Shown: positions 47,640-56,204 of the stretch, piece by piece | Layout of the letters: each line of letters starts with the position of its first letter | Numbering within the stretch: the stretch's first letter is position 1 | NCBI RefSeq assembly: GCF_019857225.1 | Contig: NZ_JAFJSY010000002.1 | Location: 186,001 to 250,000 of the forward strand | Reading direction: 5' to 3' | DNA: 64,000 nt | From: Streptomyces plumbidurans | GTDB lineage: Bacteria; Actinomycetota; Actinomycetes; Streptomycetales; Streptomycetaceae | Notes under the pieces: model-generated | The model's database searches: none | What the model saw: the letters and a program-made list of their open reading frames with translations, nothing else | What the model was told of the DNA's origin: nothing | Translations under genes and position numbers: made by a program

Positions 47640-50191
47640 CCGAGACACAGCACAGCACCCGGAGCGAGGGGCGGGTCCTGCCCGTCACCGACCTCTCCCT
47701 CGTCGTGCTCGTCGGCGCCTCCGGCTCCGGCAAGTCGACGTTCGCCAGGCGGCACTTCAAGCCGACCGAGGTGATCTCCTCCGACTTCTGCCGCGGCCTG
47801 GTCTCCGACGACGAGAACGACCAGAGCGCGACGCGGGACGCCTTCGACGTCCTGCACTACATCGCGGGCAAGCGGCTGGCGGCGGGCCGCCGTACGGTCG
47901 TCGACGCGACCAGCGTGCAGTCGGACGCCCGACGGCAACTGATCGACCTGGCCCGGCAGTACGACGTGCTGCCCATCGCGATCGTGCTGGACGTCCCGGA
48001 GGAGGTGTGCGCCGAGCGCAACGCGGCCCGTACCGACCGGGCCGAGATGCCGCGCCGGGTCATCCAGCGCCACATCCGTGAACTGCGCCGTTCCATACGG
48101 CACTTGGAGCGCGAGGGCTTCCGCAAGGTGCACATCCTGCGCGGCGTGGAGGACATCGAGAGCGCCACCGTCACGACCGAGAGGCGCTTCAACGACCTCA
48201 CCCACCTCACCGGTCCGTTCGACATCGTCGGCGACATCCACGGCTGCGCCGCCGAACTGGAGTCGCTGCTCGGCAAGCTGGGCTACAGCGACGGCGTCCA
48301 CCCGGAGGGCCGCACGGCCGTCTTCGTCGGCGACCTCGTCGACCGCGGCCCGGACAGCCCGGGGGTGCTGCGCCGTGTGATGTCGATGGTGAAGTCGGGC
48401 AACGCGCTGTGCGTGCCCGGCAACCACGAGAACAAGTACGGCCGTTACCTCAAGGGCCGCAAGGTCCAGCACACCCACGGACTCGCCGAGACCATCGAGC
48501 AGATGGCGGGCGAGAGCGAGGAGTTCACCCGCGAGGTACGGGAGTTCATCGACGGCCTGGTCAGCCACTACGTCCTCGACGGCGGCCGGCTCGTGGTCTG
48601 CCACGCCGGTCTGCCGGAGAAGTACCACGGCCGCACCTCGGGCCGGGTCCGCTCGCACGCCCTGTACGGCGACACCACCGGCGAGACCGACGAGTTCGGG
48701 CTGCCGGTGCGCTACCCGTGGGCCGAGGACTACCGCGGCCGGGCGGCGGTCGTGTACGGCCACACGCCGGTCCCCGCGGCGACCTGGCTCAACAACACCA
48801 TCTGCCTGGACACCGGCGCCGTCTTCGGCGGCAGGCTCACCGCGCTGCGCTGGCCGGAGCGCGAGCTGGTCGACGTACCGGCCGAGCAGGTCTGGTACGA
48901 GCCGGCCCGGCCGCTGCGCACCGAGGCGCCCGGCGGGCAGGACGGGCGGCCGCTCGACCTGAACGACGTGCACGGCCGCCGGGCCGTGGAGACCCGCCAT
49001 CAGGGCCGGGTCGCGGTACGCGAGGAGAACGCGGCGGCGGCGCTCGAGGTCATGAGCCGCTTCGCGGTGGACCCGCGGCTGCTGCCGTACCTCCCGCCGA
49101 CCATGGCGCCCACGGCCACGTCCAAGGTGGACGGCTACCTGGAGCACCCGGTCGAGGCGTTCGCGCAGTACGCGGCGGACGGCGTCGCGCGGGTCGTGTG
49201 CGAGGAGAAGCACATGGGCTCGCGTGCCGTGGCGCTGGTGTGCCGCGACGCGGAGGTGGCGCGCGAGCGGTTCGGGGCGGACGGTCCGACGGGCTCGCTC
49301 TACACCCGTACCGGACGGCCGTTCTTCGACGACGAGGCGGTGACCGAGGAGATCCTCGGGCGGGTCCGCACGGCGGTCGGCGAGGCCGGTCTGTGGGACG
49401 AACTGGGCACGGACTGGCTGCTGTTGGACGCCGAGCTGATGCCGTGGTCGCTGAAGGCGTCCGGGCTGCTGCGCTCGCAGTACGCCGCCGTCGGTGCCGC
49501 GTCGGGCGCGGTCTTCCCGGGTGCGCTCGGCGCACTTCAGGCCGCCGCCGCGCGGGGTGTCGAGGTGACCGACCTGCTGGCCCGCCAGCGTGAACGCGCC
49601 TCGAACGCGGCCGCGTTCACGGACGCGTACCGCCGCTACTGCTGGACGACCGAGGGGCTGGACGGGGTACGCCTCGCGCCGTTCCAGATCCTCGCCGTCC
49701 AGGGCCGCAGCCTGACCGGGCTGCCGCACGACGAGCAACTCGCCCTGCTGGACCGGGTTGTGGAGCACGACGTGAGCGGTCTGCTGCAGACCACCCGGCG
49801 TCTCTACGTCGACACCGGCGACCCGGAGTCGGTGCGGGCCGGCGTCGACTGGTGGCTGGAGATGACCGGCCGCGGCGGCGAGGGCATGGTCGTCAAGCCC
49901 GTCGGCGCGCTGGTGCGCGGCAAGGAGGGACGGCTCGTGCAGCCCGGCATCAAGTGCCGGGGCCGTGAGTACCTGCGGATCATCTACGGTCCCGAGTACA
50001 CACGCCCCGACAACCTGACCCGGCTGCGCTCCCGCTTCCTCAACCACAAGCGGTCCCTGGCGATCCGCGAGTACGCCCTCGGCCTCGAGGCTTTGGACCG
50101 GCTGGCGGAGGGCGAGCCGCTGTGGCGCGTGCACGAGGCGGTGTTCGGGGTGCTGGCACTGGAGTCGGAGCCGGTGGACCCGCGGCTGTGA
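47636..50191 (+). CDS. pnkp: Polynucleotide kinase-phosphatase (Pnkp)
   Basis: Three-domain RNA-repair enzyme (851 aa). 5'-kinase with P-loop GASGSGKST at residues 27-35. Metallophosphoesterase (2',3' phosphatase) with DIVGDIHGCAAELESLL, VFVGDLVDRGPDSPG and PGNHENKYGR. C-terminal ligase-like adenylyltransferase with the AMP-accepting Lys525 in EKHMGSRA. With Hen1 it repairs ribotoxin-cleaved tRNA and methylates the joint. Coupled to hen1 by an ATGA overlap. Full-length, all catalytic motifs present. Confidence 0.96.
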   Translation: MTETQHSTRSEGRVLPVTDLSLVVLVGASGSGKSTFARRHFKPTEVISSDFCRGLVSDDENDQSATRDAFDVLHYIAGKRLAAGRRTVVDATSVQSDARRQLIDLARQYDVLPIAIVLDVPEEVCAERNAARTDRAEMPRRVIQRHIRELRRSIRHLEREGFRKVHILRGVEDIESATVTTERRFNDLTHLTGPFDIVGDIHGCAAELESLLGKLGYSDGVHPEGRTAVFVGDLVDRGPDSPGVLRRVMSMVKSGNALCVPGNHENKYGRYLKGRKVQHTHGLAETIEQMAGESEEFTREVREFIDGLVSHYVLDGGRLVVCHAGLPEKYHGRTSGRVRSHALYGDTTGETDEFGLPVRYPWAEDYRGRAAVVYGHTPVPAATWLNNTICLDTGAVFGGRLTALRWPERELVDVPAEQVWYEPARPLRTEAPGGQDGRPLDLNDVHGRRAVETRHQGRVAVREENAAAALEVMSRFAVDPRLLPYLPPTMAPTATSKVDGYLEHPVEAFAQYAADGVARVVCEEKHMGSRAVALVCRDAEVARERFGADGPTGSLYTRTGRPFFDDEAVTEEILGRVRTAVGEAGLWDELGTDWLLLDAELMPWSLKASGLLRSQYAAVGAASGAVFPGALGALQAAAARGVEVTDLLARQRERASNAAAFTDAYRRYCWTTEGLDGVRLAPFQILAVQGRSLTGLPHDEQLALLDRVVEHDVSGLLQTTRRLYVDTGDPESVRAGVDWWLEMTGRGGEGMVVKPVGALVRGKEGRLVQPGIKCRGREYLRIIYGPEYTRPDNLTRLRSRFLNHKRSLAIREYALGLEALDRLAEGEPLWRVHEAVFGVLALESEPVDPRL

Positions 50192-50203
50192 CAGCTGGGC
50201 CAG

Positions 50204-51103
50204 TCAACAGACCAGCCGCAGCCGCTGCCCGCACATTCCGACCGTCAGGGACTGCCCCCAGGTCAGGTCCAGGGCGTCCGTCTCCATCCCGTCCCCGAAG
50301 GCCACCAGCCGTTCGGATTCGACCGTGAGGCGGAGGCGGGACGCGGCCGCCAGTTCCCCGGCCACCAGTGACGTACCGGTGGCCGGGGACGGCCAGGCCT
50401 CGCGCACGAACCACAGCAGGCGTTCCTCCGTGGGGGAGGGCAGCGACAGCCGCCCTCCCCTCTCCTGCCACACCGACCGGAGCCAGCCGGTCGCCCCCGT
50501 GCCCGTGCCGACGATCACCCCGGAGGAGGCCTGGGCCTCGACGACACCCCCGTCGCCCTCGAGGCCCAGGCGGTATCGGGCGGTCTGATGACCGGCGGCG
50601 CCCAGGTAGATCTCGTTCAGTGCCACGAGCCGCTGGGTGTCGTCCGCCACCGCTTCGACCATGGTGAGTTCGTCGAAGGGGCTCGCCGCGGATTGCGTGG
50701 AGCGCAGCAGTGCCCCGGCGTGCTCGGGCCGGTGCCGTACCAGGACGCCGGGGTTGCGCCCGGGATCGGTGTCGATGCCCAACACCGGCTGCCCGGCGAG
50801 GTACTTGGCGACGTTCGCCACCAGTCCGTCCTGTCCGACCACGACGACCACGTCCTCCGGCGCGAACAGGAAGCGGTCCAGATCACCGCGCTCGACCAGG
50901 GACTGACGCCACGTCAGGGGAATCGCTGAGGTCACCTCGGCCAGCGCCCGCCGGGCACGGCGGTGCCGCTCGGCGACCTCCTCGATGTCCCGCCCCCGGG
51001 AGGAGAGGAAGAACGCGGCCTGCCCGTGCGTGCCGTGACGTGCCACCAACTCCTCGTACTCCGTGGTGCGGTGGACGAGCACGGCGCGCGGGGCGAGACT
51101 CAC
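50204..51103 (-). CDS. NAD kinase-like protein
   Basis: 299-aa protein of the ATP-NAD/diacylglycerol kinase superfamily. GGDG of true NAD kinases appears as VVVVGQDGLVANVAKYL; a second motif SSGVIVGTGTGATGWLRSV matches the NAD-binding GTG-ST-Y loop. The altered GQDG makes NAD kinase activity uncertain. The gene follows the SPFH gene with a 4-nt overlap on the same strand, so they form an operon. No other known family fits. An NAD- or ADP-ribose-linked regulatory role is conceivable. Confidence 0.8.
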   Translation of the reverse strand: MSLAPRAVLVHRTTEYEELVARHGTHGQAAFFLSSRGRDIEEVAERHRRARRALAEVTSAIPLTWRQSLVERGDLDRFLFAPEDVVVVVGQDGLVANVAKYLAGQPVLGIDTDPGRNPGVLVRHRPEHAGALLRSTQSAASPFDELTMVEAVADDTQRLVALNEIYLGAAGHQTARYRLGLEGDGGVVEAQASSGVIVGTGTGATGWLRSVWQERGGRLSLPSPTEERLLWFVREAWPSPATGTSLVAGELAAASRLRLTVESERLVAFGDGMETDALDLTWGQSLTVGMCGQRLRLVC

Positions 51104-52137
51104 GCCGGCTCTCCGCCGCCGAGCTTGGCGAGCAGTCCCGTCAGCACGTCCGGCGAGATGACCACGCTGTCGATGCGCGGCAGGTTCTCCGCCAGCCGGG
51201 TCCCGGTGAGGGCGTTGAGGATCGCCACGTCCACCTCGGCATGCACCCGCAGCCAGGCCGCCTGCGCCTGCGCCCGCGCCTCACCCGTCTCGCGTGCCCC
51301 CTCGGCCTCCGCGCGGGCGAGCCGCACCGACCGGGTCGCCTCCGCCTCCGCGAGCTTCACCGTCCGGGCGGCCTCGGCCTCGGCGCGCACCGCGTCCGCG
51401 GCGGCATGCTCCTCGGCCTCGCGGCGGCTGTTGGTGCCGCGCTGCTCGACCAACTGCTCCTCGCGGCGGGCGAGTTCGATCTGGCTGGCCAGTTCGTTCT
51501 CGGCGATGGCCCGCTCGCGCTCGACGGCCACGGCCCGCCGCTCGTAGGTCGCCTTGTCGGCCTCCTGCTGGATCTGCTCCCGGGCCGGTGTGCGCAGCGC
51601 GCGCTCCACCTCGGGCTCGGGCCGCACCGCCATCACGCGCACGGCGACCACCTCGATACCGGTGGCCGGCAGCCGCGGTTCGCCGCCGAGCCCGGCCGCC
51701 ACCCGCTCCCGTACCGCCGCCACCCCGTCGACCAGCGCCGACGACAGTGACGTACGGGCCAGGACGTCCAGGGCGTGCTGCTGCGCGGTCTCCGTCAGCA
51801 ACGTGCCGAGCTGCTCCAGGGGCGAGCCGCGCCACACTCCGGTGTCCGGGTCGACGGAGAAGTCCAGCCGGGCCGCGGCGAGCGCAGGGTCGCTGATCCG
51901 GTACGTCACCGTGGCCTGCACCGTCACGTCCTGGAAGTCGGACGTACGGGCGTGGAAGGTCATTGCCAGCTCACGGTCGTCGACCGGCACCTCGGACAGC
52001 GCCGCGGTCAGCGCGCGGAACCAGAAGCTGAGCCCCGGCCCGTCGTGCACCAGCTCGCCGTCGCGGTGGTGGCGGATGTGCGCCGTCGGCGCCCCGCGCA
52101 GGTGGCGCCAGCCCAGGCGCCGGGTGATGTCGGCCAT
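51100..52137 (-). CDS. SPFH/band-7 domain protein
   Basis: SPFH (stomatin/flotillin-like) protein of 345 aa. ATG 52137. The band-7 part runs from about residue 35 (LSFWFRALTAALSEVPVDDRE; VTVQATVTYRISDP; VRVMAVRP), followed by a long Ala/Glu/Arg coiled coil (EQIQQEADKATYERRAVAVERERA and on). No N-terminal membrane helix or signal, unlike most SPFH proteins. A 10-bp palindrome lies 27 nt upstream of the start. Paired with the NAD-kinase-like gene. It likely scaffolds a membrane or nucleotide-linked complex; function unknown. Confidence 0.88.
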   Translation of the reverse strand: MADITRRLGWRHLRGAPTAHIRHHRDGELVHDGPGLSFWFRALTAALSEVPVDDRELAMTFHARTSDFQDVTVQATVTYRISDPALAAARLDFSVDPDTGVWRGSPLEQLGTLLTETAQQHALDVLARTSLSSALVDGVAAVRERVAAGLGGEPRLPATGIEVVAVRVMAVRPEPEVERALRTPAREQIQQEADKATYERRAVAVERERAIAENELASQIELARREEQLVEQRGTNSRREAEEHAAADAVRAEAEAARTVKLAEAEATRSVRLARAEAEGARETGEARAQAQAAWLRVHAEVDVAILNALTGTRLAENLPRIDSVVISPDVLTGLLAKLGGGEPA

Positions 52138-52163
52138 CGGACCCCCTCGTTTCTCGTCTGTCC

Positions 52164-52192
52164 GACGATAAGCGGGGCAGGCGCTTATCGTC
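52164..52192. promoter_or_regulatory. Operator palindrome upstream of the SPFH gene
   Basis: GACGATAAGC (52164-52173) and GCTTATCGTC (52183-52192) form a perfect 10-bp inverted repeat, 9-nt spacer. An overlapping smaller repeat TCGTC-TGTCC-GACGA covers 52154-52168. Located between the divergent SPFH operon and arcA; a strong candidate operator for a regulator encoded elsewhere. Confidence 0.7.
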
Positions 52193-52267
52193 AAGAGGAC
52201 GAAAACAAGAGCGGCAGAAAAGGGCCATCGGCGGGTCAAGACGCTCGCCGATGGTCAGGATGGAGGC

Positions 52268-53491
52268 ATGGGATTCCACGTCGACTCCGAGGCCGGGCGG
52301 CTGCGCCGCGTCATCCTTCACCGGCCGGATCTCGAGCTCAAAAGGCTCACCCCTAGCAACAAGGACGCCTTGCTCTTCGATGACGTGCTCTGGGTGCGCC
52401 GGGCGCGCGCCGAGCACGACGGATTCGCCGACGTCCTGCGCGACCGGGGGGTCGCCGTCCACCTCTTCGGCGACCTGCTCACCGAGGCCCTTCAGGTGCC
52501 CGAGGCCCGCACCCTCGTCCTCGACCGGGTCTTCGACGAGAAGGAGTACGGCGTCCTCGCCACCGACCACCTCAGGGCCGCGTTCGAGACCCTGCCCGCG
52601 CCGGAGCTGGCCGAGGCCCTGGTCGGCGGCATGACCAAGCGCGAGTTCCTGGACGCGCACCTGGAGCCGACATCGGTGCGCTTCCATGTCATGGACCTCG
52701 ACGACTTCCTCCTCGCGCCCCTTCCCAACCACCTCTTCACCCGCGACACCTCCGCCTGGATCTACGACGGCGTCTGCGTCAACGCCATGCGCTGGCCCGC
52801 CCGGCAGCGCGAGACCGTCCACTTCGAGGCGATCTACCGCCACCACCCGCTCTTCCGTGACGAAACGTTCCGCGTGTGGTCCGAGGGGCAGGCCGACTAC
52901 CCCTCCACCATCGAGGGCGGGGACGTCCTGGTGATCGGCAACGGCGCCGTCCTGATCGGCATGAGCGAGCGCACCACCCCGCAGGCGGTGGAGATGCTCG
53001 CGCACAAGCTCTTCGAGGCGGGCTCGGCCACGACGATCGTGGCCCTCGACATGCCGAAGCGGCGCGCCTTCATGCACCTCGACACCGTGATGACGATGGT
53101 CGACGGCGACACCTTCACCCAGTACGCGGGCCTCGGCATGCTGCGCTCGTACACCATCGAGCCCGGGGCCGGGGACAAGGAGCTCAAGGTCACCGACCAT
53201 CCGCCGGAGCACATGCACCGGGCGATCGCCGCCGCCCTCGGGCTCAGCGGGATCCGGGTGCTGACCGCGACCCAGGACGTGCACGCCGCCGAGCGCGAGC
53301 AGTGGGACGACGGCTGCAACGTCCTGGCCGTCGAGCCGGGCGTCGTCGTCGCCTACGAGCGCAACTCCACCACCAACACCCACCTGCGCAAGCAGGGCAT
53401 CGAGGTCATCGAGATCCCGGGCAGCGAGCTGGGCCGGGGCAGGGGCGGGCCGCGCTGCATGAGCTGCCCGGTCGAACGAGAGGCCGTATAG
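52268..53491 (+). CDS. arcA: Arginine deiminase
   Basis: Arginine deiminase (407 aa) turns arginine into citrulline and ammonia. Active-site pieces: the substrate aspartate in [33 protein letters not shown] with the catalytic His, and the nucleophile Cys397 in [12 protein letters not shown]. Full length for the family. No ribosome site is strong; ATG 52268 starts the conserved [18 protein letters not shown]. An ornithine carbamoyltransferase follows after a 98-bp repeat-containing gap, giving the first two steps of the ADI pathway; carbamate kinase (arcC) is not in the window. Confidence 0.96.
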   Translation: MGFHVDSEAGRLRRVILHRPDLELKRLTPSNKDALLFDDVLWVRRARAEHDGFADVLRDRGVAVHLFGDLLTEALQVPEARTLVLDRVFDEKEYGVLATDHLRAAFETLPAPELAEALVGGMTKREFLDAHLEPTSVRFHVMDLDDFLLAPLPNHLFTRDTSAWIYDGVCVNAMRWPARQRETVHFEAIYRHHPLFRDETFRVWSEGQADYPSTIEGGDVLVIGNGAVLIGMSERTTPQAVEMLAHKLFEAGSATTIVALDMPKRRAFMHLDTVMTMVDGDTFTQYAGLGMLRSYTIEPGAGDKELKVTDHPPEHMHRAIAAALGLSGIRVLTATQDVHAAEREQWDDGCNVLAVEPGVVVAYERNSTTNTHLRKQGIEVIEIPGSELGRGRGGPRCMSCPVEREAV

Positions 53492-53533
53492 AGCGGCCGT
53501 ATAGAGAGGCCGTAGGGAGAGGCTGTATAGATT
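53482..53533. repeat. 13-bp tandem repeat (four copies) between arcA and OTC gene
   Basis: GGCCGTATAGAGM starts at 53482, 53495, 53508 and (as GGCTGTATAG) 53521, an exact period of 13. The first copy contains the arcA stop codon. A further GTATAG lies at 53545-53550. The stretch looks like slippage of a short unit or an array of regulator sites ahead of the carbamoyltransferase gene. Confidence 0.75.
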
Positions 53534-53589
53534 TGCGAATCGTCGTATAGACTTCCAGGGTAGATGTTCCCGCATTCTGGAGTGCCCCC

Positions 53590-54597
53590 ATGGCGTCAGT
53601 CCCGACCGCCCTCGCCGGCCGCCACTTCCTCAAGGAGCTCGACTTCACCCAGGAGGAGTTCCTCGCGCTGATCGAGCTGGCCGCCGAGCTGAAGGCCGCC
53701 AAGAAGGCCGGGACCGAGACCAGGCATCTGAGCGGGAAGAACATCGCGCTGGTCTTCGAGAAGACCTCGACGCGCACCCGCTGCGCGTTCGAGGTCGCCG
53801 CCGCCGACCAGGGCGCCTCCACGACCTACCTCGACCCGTCCGGCTCGCAGATCGGGCACAAGGAGTCCGTGAAGGACACCGCGCGCGTGCTGGGGCGGAT
53901 GTACGACGCGATCGAGTACCGCGGACACGGCCAGGGTGTCGTCGAGGAACTCGCGGCGCACGCCGGCGTGCCTGTCTACAACGGGCTCACCGACGAATGG
54001 CACCCCACCCAGATGCTGGCCGACGTGCTCACCATGACCGAGCACACCGACAAGCCGCTGACCGCGACGGCCTTCGCCTACCTCGGCGACGCCCGCTACA
54101 ACATGGGCAACTCCTACCTGGTCACCGGCGCCCTGCTCGGCATGGACGTCCGGATCGTCGCGCCCCGGCTGCTGTGGCCGGACGAGACGATCGTGGAGGT
54201 CGCCCAGCGGCTCGCCGCGGCCTCCGGTGCCCGGATCACCCTCACCGAGGACGTCAAGGAGGGGGTGCGCGGCGCCGACTTCATCGCCACCGATGTATGG
54301 GTGTCGATGGGGGAGCCCAAGGAGGTCTGGGACGAGCGCATCGCGCTGCTCGGCCCCTACGCCGTGACCATGGATGTCCTGCGCGCCACCGGCAACCCCG
54401 ACGTGCGGTTCCTGCACTGCCTGCCGGCCTTCCACGACCTCGGCACCGACGTCGGGCGCGAGATCCACCAGCGCCACGGCCTCACCGAGCTGGAGGTCAC
54501 GGACGAGGTGTTCGAGTCCGAGTACTCCGTGGTCTTCGACGAGGCCGAGAACCGGATGCACACCATCAAGGCGGTCCTGGTCGCCACGCTGGGCTGA
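53590..54597 (+). CDS. arcB: Ornithine carbamoyltransferase
   Basis: Ornithine carbamoyltransferase (335 aa). Carbamoyl-phosphate motif [26 protein letters not shown], ornithine-binding DVWVSMG and the catalytic HCLPAFHD are all present. Start ATG 53590 after TCTGGAG. The position behind arginine deiminase suggests the catabolic enzyme (citrulline to ornithine and carbamoyl phosphate), though sequence alone does not separate it from anabolic ArgF. A full argF may sit elsewhere in the genome. Confidence 0.95.
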   Translation: MASVPTALAGRHFLKELDFTQEEFLALIELAAELKAAKKAGTETRHLSGKNIALVFEKTSTRTRCAFEVAAADQGASTTYLDPSGSQIGHKESVKDTARVLGRMYDAIEYRGHGQGVVEELAAHAGVPVYNGLTDEWHPTQMLADVLTMTEHTDKPLTATAFAYLGDARYNMGNSYLVTGALLGMDVRIVAPRLLWPDETIVEVAQRLAAASGARITLTEDVKEGVRGADFIATDVWVSMGEPKEVWDERIALLGPYAVTMDVLRATGNPDVRFLHCLPAFHDLGTDVGREIHQRHGLTELEVTDEVFESEYSVVFDEAENRMHTIKAVLVATLG

Positions 54598-54629
54598 GCC
54601 CTCCGAGGGCGCTGATCCTTCGGCGGCGC

Positions 54630-55076
54630 TCAGAGGGGGCGCCGCTGCCGCGGCGCCGCGGGCAGCCTGAACCACACGGCCTTGCCCGCGGTGGTCGGAC
54701 GATGCCCGCAGGACGAGCTGAGCGCGCGGATCAGCAGCAGCCCGCGCCCGCCCTCGTCCCAGACGTCGGGCATCTTGTCGCTGGGCCAGGTCAGCTCGTA
54801 CGGCGGCATCGGGTCGGGGTCGTGCACCTCGACCTGGCAGCCGCCCGGCAGCAGCTCCACCACGAGCTCTATGGGCGAGTCCCCGACGGTGTGCTCCACC
54901 GCGTTCGCCACCAGCTCCGCCGTGAGCAGTTCCGCGGTGTCGCAGTCGGCCCCGTGGTCCAGTTCGGCCAGCGCCGTGCGCACCAGGGCACGGGCCACGG
55001 GCACGGCCGCGACGGAGTGCGGCAGCGCGATGCGCCACGAGGCGGAGGGGCGTTGGTACAAGGCGGGTCCGTTCAT
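54630..55076 (-). CDS. ATP-binding anti-sigma/SpoIIE-partner-like (HATPase) protein
   Basis: Small GHKL ATPase (148 aa from ATG 55076) of the RsbW-like streptomycete family. N-box LLTAELVANAVEHT, a degenerate G1 (EVHDPDPMPPYEL, normally D-x-G) and G2 loop DEGGRGLLLIRALSSSCGHR, ending AVWFRLPA. Such proteins bind ATP and often control sigma factors as serine kinases; many lack a known partner. It is convergent with the OTC gene and lies just before the PaaX-regulated operon, probably unrelated to either. Confidence 0.9.
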   Translation of the reverse strand: MNGPALYQRPSASWRIALPHSVAAVPVARALVRTALAELDHGADCDTAELLTAELVANAVEHTVGDSPIELVVELLPGGCQVEVHDPDPMPPYELTWPSDKMPDVWDEGGRGLLLIRALSSSCGHRPTTAGKAVWFRLPAAPRQRRPL

Positions 55077-55293
55077 AGCAGGCTGTCCTGCTTTCAACCG
55101 TATGAATGGTACGGCTCCGTCCGGCAGCATCCTCCGGAGGGCACCGCGCGGGACCTTCGGCCCCGCTGCCAGGCGGCTTACCCGTGACGACGCCTCGCCT
55201 CGCACGGCTGCCGCGGCCGTAGCCCGTCTGTCGACGATCCGTGACGGATGTGACCCGGCGGGGTCGGTTCCGGGTCGGTCTATCGCGCACTCC

Positions 55294-55322
55294 TGACGAC
55301 AGTCACGAATGAGTGATAACTT
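55294..55322 (+). promoter_or_regulatory. Promoter and operator of the enoyl-CoA hydratase operon (PaaX-type)
   Basis: Palindrome TGAC-GACA-GTCA at 55294-55305. Its first six bases TGACGA can serve as -35 and TAACTT at 55317-55322 as -10, 17 nt apart. The same arrangement recurs before the acyl-CoA dehydrogenase at 61747, so this is likely the shared promoter overlapped by an operator of the regulon's PaaX-like protein. Confidence 0.7.
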
Positions 55323-55374
55323 CGAGGGGCAGAGCTCAGTACGGCAGTGCCCGCCCCCGAGGAGGCCGCACGTC

Positions 55375-56202
55375 ATGAGTCCCTTCACCGGATCGGCCGC
55401 CCGCACCAGGCGCTGGGAACATCTGCGCGTGGAGCTCGCCGACGGGGTCGCCACGGTCACGCTCGCCCGGCCCGACAAACTCAACGCGCTCACCTTCGGC
55501 GCCTACGCCGACCTGCGCGACCTGCTCGCCGAGCTGTCCCGCGAGCGGACGGTGCGGGCCCTGGTGCTGGCCGGTGAGGGCCGCGGCTTCTGCTCCGGCG
55601 GCGACGTCGACGAGATCATCGGCGCCACCCTGGCCATGGACACCGCCCAGCTCCTCGACTTCAACCGGATGACCGGACAGACCGTGCGGGCCATCCGGGA
55701 GTGCCCCTTCCCGGTGATCGCGGCCGTGCACGGGGTGGCCGCGGGCGCCGGGGCGGTGCTGGCGCTGGCGGCGGACTTCCGGGTCGCCGACCCGAGCGCA
55801 CGCTTCGCATTCCTGTTCACCCGGGTGGGACTCTCCGGCGGCGACATGGGCGCGGCCTATCTGCTGCCCCGGGTCGTCGGGCTCGGCCACGCCACCCGGC
55901 TGCTCATGCTGGGCGAACCGGTCCGCGCCCCCGAGGCCGAGCGCATCGGCCTGATCAGCGAGCTGACCGACGAGGGCCGCGCCGACGAGGCCGCCGCGGC
56001 GCTGGCCCGCCGTCTCGCCGAGGGCCCGGCCCTGGCGTACGCGCAGACGAAGGCCCTGCTCACGTCCGAACTGGACATGCCGCTCGCCGCCGCCGTCGAA
56101 CTGGACGCCTCCACCCAGGCCCTGCTGATGAACGGCGAGGACTACGCCGAGTTCCACGCGGCCTTCACGGAGAAGCGCCCGCCCAAGTGGAGGGGGCGCT
56201 AG
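55375..56202 (+). CDS. Enoyl-CoA hydratase/isomerase family protein
   Basis: Crotonase-fold enzyme (275 aa). Oxyanion-hole segments GRGFCSGGDVDEII and HGVAAGAGAVLALAADFRVA are visible; AFLFTRVGLSGGDMGAAYLLPR carries the usual catalytic acid region, where the second Glu position reads D (SGGDMG). ATG 55375 follows GAGGAGG. It is 2 nt upstream of the fused monooxygenase gene, so it likely hydrates or opens the ring product 2-amino-5-oxocyclohexenyl-CoA in a beta-oxidation-like sequence. Exact step inferred. Confidence 0.9.
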   Translation: MSPFTGSAARTRRWEHLRVELADGVATVTLARPDKLNALTFGAYADLRDLLAELSRERTVRALVLAGEGRGFCSGGDVDEIIGATLAMDTAQLLDFNRMTGQTVRAIRECPFPVIAAVHGVAAGAGAVLALAADFRVADPSARFAFLFTRVGLSGGDMGAAYLLPRVVGLGHATRLLMLGEPVRAPEAERIGLISELTDEGRADEAAAALARRLAEGPALAYAQTKALLTSELDMPLAAAVELDASTQALLMNGEDYAEFHAAFTEKRPPKWRGR

Positions 56203-56204
56203 CG

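Noticed and set aside
53533..53566. Promoter with TTGCGA as -35 and TAGATG as -10 before the carbamoyltransferase
   Set aside because: The 22-bp spacing is too long; no convincing alternative pair was found.
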